From: Megaleporinus macrocephalus
Taxonomy: Eukaryota > Chordata > Actinopteri > Characiformes > Anostomidae
Assembly (NCBI GenBank): GCA_021613375.1
Contig: CM038706.1
Coordinates: 25,923,366 to 25,987,365 of the forward strand
Direction of reading: 5' to 3'
DNA length: 64,000 nucleotides
Positions 56,805-64,000 of this stretch are shown one piece after another. The translations under genes were made by a program, and so were the position numbers. Within the stretch, counting starts at the first letter, position 1, and each line of letters opens with the position of its first letter. The notes beneath the pieces are model-generated. The model was not told where the DNA came from, ran no database searches, and was given only the letters and a program-made list of their open reading frames with translations.

Positions 56805-57790
56805 TAGGTTGTAGGTGAGGCAATTCATACCCCCTCGCCCCCAAACATAAGCCCACGTGCACATTTAGACCCTCAGGGAGGGGTAAAGCTGACTGTACAT
56901 CTTGTTCTGTAGTTGAGACAAAGCACTCTCGCTGTGGAATATACTGTGATTGATCTGTTAGCCTGCTACCCACTTAAGGTCTTTGTGCACATCAACATTC
57001 ACACACCTACATGTGCCCAGTTTCTAGCTGGACAGCCCATTTTACTGTTTCATTGCTGCAGCAGTGACAAAGCTCTCAAGTGTTATGCTACAGTGTGTGA
57101 GCTATTGATAGGTCCACTGTGATCACCAGCTGTCACCAGAGATTAGGATAAAAAATCCAGAAGAATTCCTTTACAGAGGAAAAAGAGAAACAGACAGATA
57201 GTGAGCGAGAAAGAAGGAGGGAGGTTACTCATTACTCTCAAGGGAGCTGTTTATGTGTGAAGGTAGGGAGCATTTGCTGGGGCCCAGTCTCACCATTCAG
57301 AGCAGCTATAAAGACATTCATTCTGTTTGTAACATCAGCCCCCCCGCCAACCCCCACCAACAGGACCGCTACACACAGGTGCAACATTTGTCTTCAGACT
57401 GTTTCACCACTGCCTCCAAGATTCTCATTACAGATATGGTCCTGAAAGTCTTTTACTTCAGAAAAACCTTTCTTCGGCGTATGCACTGCAAATCAGAAGG
57501 TTTTTTTAACAGTGTTACTTCTGATTACCATGCGTCTAATGTGTGTTTATGGAGGCGGACGTTTGGGCTGTCATCGTCAGGTCGACCAGGTCCCGCTGTG
57601 TGATTGACTGCAGCGTCAGGGTTAAATTCAGCCAGATTTGACCCCCGCCGCTCACTGCAGTCTCAAGCCGGGATTCATCCGCAGCACATCTGGCCACAAT
57701 GTGCAGCGGAGACCAGACTGAGCCACCACAGTGTGAGCTGTCAAATCACCCAACATGACACGTTCCTATCTCCATCATCCAGCACAGTCC
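56805..57790. other. Upstream region, nothing recognised
   Basis: Moderate GC at 57530-57760. Overlapping open frames do not resemble known proteins and lack splice context. Confidence 0.4.
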
Positions 57791-57794
57791 AGGA

Positions 57795-58282
57795 TACTCT
57801 CTCTCTCTCTTTCTCTCTCTTTCTTTCTCATTTTGTCTCTGTCCCTTTTTATATTGTTCTTTACTTTCTGTCGCTTTATCTTTTTGTCCATCTCTATCTG
57901 TTTATTTCCTTCTTTCTTGTTTTGTCTCTCATTCTGATTAGTTTTTATCTCATTTTCACCTTTCTTTTCTATTTCTGCTTCCTTTCTTCTCTCCTTTTTT
58001 CCGTTCTCTCTCCCTCTCTCTTCCTTTCTTCTCTCTCTGCCTCTGACTCTCTCTCTCCCTTTATCTCTCCCCATCCCTCTCTCTCCCTCTCCCCCCTCCT
58101 CTTTCGGTCTCTCTCTATCTGTCTCTCTCCCTCTTTTTCTCTCCTTTTCTCTCTCTCCCTCCCTGTCTCTCCCCTTTCTTCTCTCCCTTATTGTCTCTTT
58201 CTCTTTCTTCCCTCTCTCCCCCTTTCTTCTTCCCTCTCCGTTTCTTCCCTTCCTCTATCTCTGTCTCTCTCTCTCCTGCTGT
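57795..58282 (+). repeat. Pyrimidine-rich (CTCTCT/TTCTTT) tract
   Basis: Imperfect CT/CTTT/CCCT low-complexity sequence nearly 0.5 kb long; the long Ser/Leu/Phe frame across it is compositional. Confidence 0.93.
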
Positions 58283-58941
58283 GAGAGCTCTGGTGTTAGA
58301 GACAGAGGTGCAGTGAACTGTGAGCTGGTGGATTCTCAGACAATCATTATGAAATACATGCGTATGTGTTACTGTTCTACTGCCTGATGTTGCGGTGCTC
58401 CACCAAACTGTAATCTTAACCACAAACACAGATCTTTCCATTCTTTCACGTTCACCAATGAAACTCTTCATAGTGTTACTCATTTGTCAAAATGAGGAGA
58501 CATTTGGTCCCCATAAAGAGCTGAAAACATATACTACTCTATATCTGTTCCTCTCCTGCAGGGAGGCTGAGGGTTATGTGATATTGTCTCATGGACACAG
58601 ATGTAAAGTAAATCCCGCAGAGAGAGGAGAAGCTATTAGAGTTCATTAGATAGACAGAGTCATATGGAGACGTCTCTGACCTCATTAGTGAATCTACACT
58701 CGAGCTACAGATAAAACTCTTAAAGCTCGCTCTGCGATCTGGCTCTGTTTTCAGAGCTGCGTGTAGCCCTTAAAATCTAAAGTTACTGTAGTTGCTTCAA
58801 TATCAAATAAAAACGTAATTATTATTCTCATTCATCCGTTCACATTCTGTTCAGGTCAATCTTTTATTTTACAGTGTTAAACAAAAAAAGTAAATGCAGA
58901 GTTATGAAATGTGAGAAATGTTTTAAAAAGATAAAATATAC

Positions 58942-59317
58942 TGGTCCCAAGTCTGAGACCACCATTGTAACATGTGTTTGTTTGTTTTTTTATTTAAAAC
59001 TGAGAATAAAATAAAGAAAGTTTTAGTATAAAAATGAACAAAAAAAAATTTCAGTCTTATTGATTCTATTGCTGAAGCTTGTGTTCAGATTCTCAGGCGA
59101 ATGTGATCTGCTCATTGGAGTTTATGCCAGTTTAAGTGTCAAAGGTGAAAAACAGGTTTACCAAATACTAAACAATTCTGAAATTCATGCAAGTATTTAA
59201 AGATATTACTCTACAATCAAATCAAATTGTTGCACTAATAATACAATTTGTAATCCAAAATGCATTAACTACATTAACATAAACATCTCACTAGTGGTCT
59301 CAGACTTTTGGACGCCA
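58942..59317. mobile_element. MITE-like element with inverted ends
   Basis: The left end GGTCCCAAGTCTGAGACCAC and the right end CTAGTGGTCTCAGACTTTTG are inverted complements over about 15 bp. Internal sequence shares TCTGAAATTCATGCAAGTAT and CAAATTGTTGCACTAATAAT with 33460-33765. No coding capacity. Confidence 0.65.
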
Positions 59318-61890
59318 ATATATGTCTTAAAAATGTTTATTGTAGTAAGCAGAAATGGCAGACAGCTATATTTTGATATATGATTTACAGTTCAATGGTA
59401 AGTATACAGAGTTGAATACAGGGTACTAATGTGGGTTGGGTTGGCTGGTACATACTCAATGTTGCATAAACAAATATTATATAATATTATATTTTGCACA
59501 AATCCTAAAGAAAACTACTGTCAGACCTTAAATTGCTTTTTCAGTTTATGACATGATATAAAAACTTTGTTTATACATTGTGCTTAAACTGCCTGAATAG
59601 TGGATCAAAAGAAATAACACTACTAGAATGCAGTGCCGTCCTATCGCTGTCTATAATTATAAAACTTCTCGAGAGTAAAATGTGAATATATAGAATATGA
59701 ATTAGAAATAAAACACTTCTACAACTTCCCATGACATTTTCATTCAAGTACCAGAGTAGTGGAGGACAACAAGCAACAACAACTCTTAATCAAAACACAG
59801 CTTCCTGTGCTGACCTACACTACTGTGCTACAGACTGAACGTTTGCACTTTCAGTGGAATTTTTGATGCTAGTTTCAAGCATAAAAAAGGGCTGAGCTGT
59901 GCTGAAGGCAGAGGAACAGAGATGGATGTGGCACAGCTGGGGACGAGGGGATGAGTAGAGGGAGTTTGGGGGGGGGTATTAGAGGCTCCACAGGGTAACG
60001 GTTACAGTATCAGCTGCATCCAGCAGCCGAGAGCTGAAATTACACACGTGAGATGAGCAGAGTGCCACCCTGCTGGGCGTCTGAGACATGATGGGAGACA
60101 CCCTAAAAAAGTATCCATAAAGAGTGTCCATGTGCTGTCACTCCAACAACAAACACAAACTTAAACTAGAGTCGGGCGCTATTCAACAATATTTTAACTT
60201 TTTTCTAATTTAGGAAACAATCACACACACCTTGTGACTTTTCCCTTCTACAGGGGTCGCTTTTTTAAAAATGAGAAAAATAATGTCATAAAGTGTAAAA
60301 GCTATATGAATTCAAGACGTAGCCAGTGATTGATTATTTATTAATTTTAATGAAATGTAGTTAAACACTGGGTAACAAGCTAACCTACTGTAGCCTTATC
60401 AGGAACAAATGCTCAGCACTGATTTAATCTAGCCTGTATCATTAAACTCACACGCATGTTCTCAGCTGTAAAAACTACTTAGCCTACATGATAAACAACA
60501 GATGGTACTATATGTCCAGTAGCAATGATGGTCCCTAATCATTGTTGATTGTTACTTCAGCTTACCCTCATATAGCCTTCATACTGGTTCCCAAACAGTG
60601 GTACTAATATTTTGGGGTATTTTAAATAGCATTTGGGGCTACCTTAAAAAAATTCAGACATTAATCTTCATTTAATCAGATTTTACCAGCCGGCTACACA
60701 GCTACCTGGGTAATTCCCTGATAAGGCAGTTGTAAATAGATTCCAGCACATAGCAAATTTCAGTTATTTAATCTTGGTTAAAAAGGTTGCATAAGAGAGT
60801 CGAGTCGATAAATGTTAGTTGTGTACTTGAGGTAGACATTCCAGACTGACTCACACCCACAATATAGAAATACAGAATATTTATTAAGTATTTTAGGGTC
60901 AATTTGAAGGTAAACATTAACTAAAATGTTAGTTGTACAATGTCAGAAAATAAGTACTGTATAAATAAATACATGCCCCAAGTTACAGTAAAAACACTCC
61001 TTAAAAGACACTTACACGTAAATTACATTCACTTTTGCAGGTAAAAGAGACATAATTGTACCATTTTTATAACCAAATGTTTCAGAATAGAAACATTAAA
61101 TAAATAAAGTAAATGATGTTTGAGTAAAGAAATGTAAAAAGTGTAGGAACCTCTGGCCTACTTTATATTACGTAGTTCACAGAGCAGCACTGCTATAGTG
61201 CACTGGGGAAATTATTAGTGTGATCATTTGTGAAATTATTAACAAAAAAATGTTATTACACAGTGAAGCACATTAAAAATCCTTCTGTTTTTCTTTTCAG
61301 TTATGTATACCAAAAGTACTGGTTACTTTTCACTGCAGAACTATTCATACAAAATTCATATAGAACTTTTCTGTGGTAGGTAGATGGGATAGTAGTTAAC
61401 TGTCTCACTTCCATATCTGAGGTGGCAAGAGGTGTGGCCACGCTTCTCGTGAAGGAGGACTTATGCCCTTGCCCGACATCTTAATTTCCCACCTTTCTCC
61501 TACATTCAGGATTTTTATCTCAAATGCTCTGCCTGGCTGTCTAACTGACTGTCTCTGCTACTGTAGTACCTTTCAACTTTTAACTGACATAATCTTTAGA
61601 AACTTTTTCAGCGTATAATTACTGGAAAAGCATTAGACACAAATGGGTTATCATTAACAAATCAAAAGAGAATAGTCCATGTTTATCATTACATATTAGA
61701 GTTTTATTATTCCATCTTGAGCTTATAAAAAGTATTGTAATTACTTTGAAATATAACTTGTTGCTCATATTCTAGTAGCTTCTTCATGCACCTACTACGA
61801 TCTTCATGGTAGTGAAAAAACGCAGTTGGTAACTCTATCTTAGATATAGTGCATTTGTGGTTCACTGGTTTTAGGTTCACGACATTTATT
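59318..61890. other. Upstream region, nothing recognised
   Basis: AT-rich, no exon or RNA gene seen. 59905-60110 is slightly GC-richer with a G8 run. Confidence 0.5.
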
Positions 61891-61894
61891 AATT

Positions 61895-62112
61895 TACATA
61901 TATTCCTACTGACCACATATATTCATATATACATATTCCTACTAACCACATACATTCATATATACATATTCCTATTGACCACATATATTCATATATACAT
62001 ATTCCTATTGACCACATATATTCATATGCACCTATTTCTACTGACCACATACATCCATTTACAAATATTCCTCCTGGTCACATACATTTACATGCACATA
62101 TTTCTATGCATG
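61895..62112 (+). repeat. 33-bp minisatellite
   Basis: Six to seven imperfect copies of a unit with CATATTCCTACTGACCACAT then A[T/C]ATTCATATATA. Because 33 is divisible by three, one plus-strand frame stays open with an LLTTYIHIYIF-type repeat; not a gene. Confidence 0.92.
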
Positions 62113-64000
62113 AACCAGACTCATTATTATACATCATCCTCAGGTCTTATATGAAGCACCTGAATGGGTCTACTGTCCTCAAGTAGACACACATTTGCAA
62201 CAAATGACATCTATTCAGTTTTCATTATTATCATTCAAGTAAGCGGTCCATTTTGTGCAGTACTCAAGATTCTCTTTGGAGGTCCAACACTGACCACTAA
62301 TCTGTATGATTACACACAGACACGAGTGCTATCAAGAAATGTGTAATTGAAAACACACTTTCTGTAAGTCCACCATGGACACAATCAAGAGACGCCGGTC
62401 TGGTGTGCTCCAGACACTGTCATTCAAAGTAACGAGATTTGCTTACATGTATGTGTGTCTTTGGCAGCGATTCATTGAGGGTTTCCCAGATTTTAGATTT
62501 AAAGCCAAAATACTGAAGAGATACAAGTAGACGCTGTCATGTTCTGACCAATACATACAATAGCCCATGACATAGCTTGTGGATGGAAACTGGCAACAAC
62601 TAAATTAGGAGAGGAACTGAGTAAAAGCCAGCAAAGCACCACTTTTTTTCAAAGAAAACTTAACTAGTAGTACTTGTTAGGAGGACGTTAAGTTCAGTTT
62701 AGTTCAGAGATGTTTAGAAAAAAAAGCAAAAAAATTAACAAGTGCTATTTTAATATGAAAAGTAATTGTTACTGAGTGTGTTATTCTGGATTTTTTTTGT
62801 TGATAAATTGTAATTGTAATTTTGATAAATTGTAACATATAAATTGAATTTATATGTTAAATGCATTTTGAATTTTAAGTATGTAATTTGTAGATATAAC
62901 TGTTATTACACTTAGGCTGTATTATAAAACCACTATTGTACTTATTGATTTATACTGCAGTCAATATGCACTCAAATTACAAAAAAACATTTTAGACAAG
63001 AAATGTAATGTTTTATCTTATCAGCTTCATTGTTTTTTTGCAAATACATCATAAAATAAAGGCAGGCGAAGTTGGACAGGGATTATGTAGGACTGGAAAC
63101 ATTGGGAAGTGTGCTCGAACATCCTCAAAAATATGGGGATAGGAACCAGGAGTTGCCATGCCCACAACAGAAATATATTCTTTTTTATTTACCATCTGAA
63201 ACCACCAGTGAACCTTCACATGTCTGCTGAGTTATATTACATGTAAAGTTGATGATTGTAAAATAGTGTAAAAGTATGAAATAATCAGTTTTCTTTGGGG
63301 ACTAGTTTTCCTCATGACACCCTTCATATACCCCTCCACCGTGAACAGATTTAAATAAATAAATAATACAATTTAAAACGATTAAAATTATATATAAAAA
63401 AAAACCCAAATAAAATATGTCAGACATCAGGCAGTATATATAACCATGTCATGTAGGGAGCTTTCACCCTGGAAGTTTTTCCCATCACCGCCACTGTGAA
63501 CAATTCTAACTTTGAATGATTCAGAATTATGCATTTTTTTTTAATTGGCAGAGTTTCCCCTTTAACAGTACTTTTCAGGATGTTGCCAGATTGAATAAAA
63601 TGAGGCAGATTTTTTCTTAATCTGCTGTAATCACTGTACATCCTGTGCAGTGGTCATCGTTTTGAACTGACTGTAGGAATACCCGACCATGTGTGTGTGA
63701 ATAGTTCTGAAAACCAGCCAATATGGAAGCATTTTATTTGAATAGTAGACACATCTATAAAAGCCGAGCGCAGTATCAGTTACATATGTGCGGTGTCAGC
63801 AGTGTTTCTTTTGATCCGTAACATTTGGCAGATTGAAACCATCCGAAAAATGATAAAAGCCTCTTCTTCTTGTATTTTTCAAACACGTTAAACTTCATAA
63901 GCAATATCAAAGTGTACCAGCATGTTACTATCTACACACTTGTCCTGAAAGTGCTCACATTCCGTTCATCATGCTTCTCTCTTGTTTTTTTCTTGCACCA
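62113..64000. other. Right end of window, nothing recognised
   Basis: AT-rich intergenic sequence; only short open frames without family resemblance. Confidence 0.5.

Noticed and set aside
57604..58284. 226-codon plus-strand frame rich in Ser, Leu and Phe
   Set aside because: Compositional artefact of a pyrimidine tract.
61849..62154. 101-codon frame with repeated LLTTYIHIYIF
   Set aside because: A 33-bp minisatellite; no signal of coding conservation.

Overview
The window is vertebrate nuclear DNA, almost certainly from a teleost fish. It has split genes with GT-AG introns, an AT-rich background, abundant micro- and minisatellites, fossil Tc1/mariner-type transposons of kinds common in fish, and no operons or bacterial signals. 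Some repeat families look otophysan (characin/catfish-like) to me, but the sequence alone does not fix the species.

I can support only one protein-coding gene. It is pkdcc (also called VLK, vertebrate lonesome kinase), a secretory-pathway tyrosine kinase, on the minus strand. Six coding exons are identified by homology and by splice sites whose phases agree at every join: 40446-39844, 23597-23475, 15876-15608, 15102-15023, 13654-13547 and 886-713. Together they encode about 452 residues. The last short exon is not in the first 712 bases, so it should lie just left of the window. A CpG-rich promoter (about 40450-40920) carries CCAAT boxes, GC boxes, a perfect CRE and a ZNF143-like site. The a/b fish paralogue is not assigned.

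The introns total about 38 kb inside the window and are mostly repeats. Intron 5 (887-13546) holds a 3.7 kb array of a 19-bp unit with nested higher-order duplications and a long CT tract. Intron 2 (15877-23474) holds a 1.7 kb array of 24-bp units that resembles the amplified end of a Tc1-like transposon, and a palindromic MITE. Intron 1 (23598-39843) holds several old dispersed repeats and a few GC-richer blocks that could be regulatory. A (CT)n microsatellite directly forms the polypyrimidine tract of the exon 2 acceptor.

The region upstream of the gene (about 41-64 kb) shows no convincing coding exon. It contains microsatellites, a 32-bp minisatellite, a candidate enhancer-like block at 43.3-43.6 kb, a decayed Tc1 element (44.4-45.4 kb), a second Tc1 relic (49.5-49.7 kb), a hAT-like fossil (52.4-53.6 kb), a deleted mariner-type element (55.7-56.8 kb), a pyrimidine tract and a 33-bp minisatellite.

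I found no new enzymatic or defence system. The points most worth a second look are the transposon-end-derived minisatellite that is open in both strands, the higher-order satellite, the microsatellite at a splice acceptor, and the promoter architecture.
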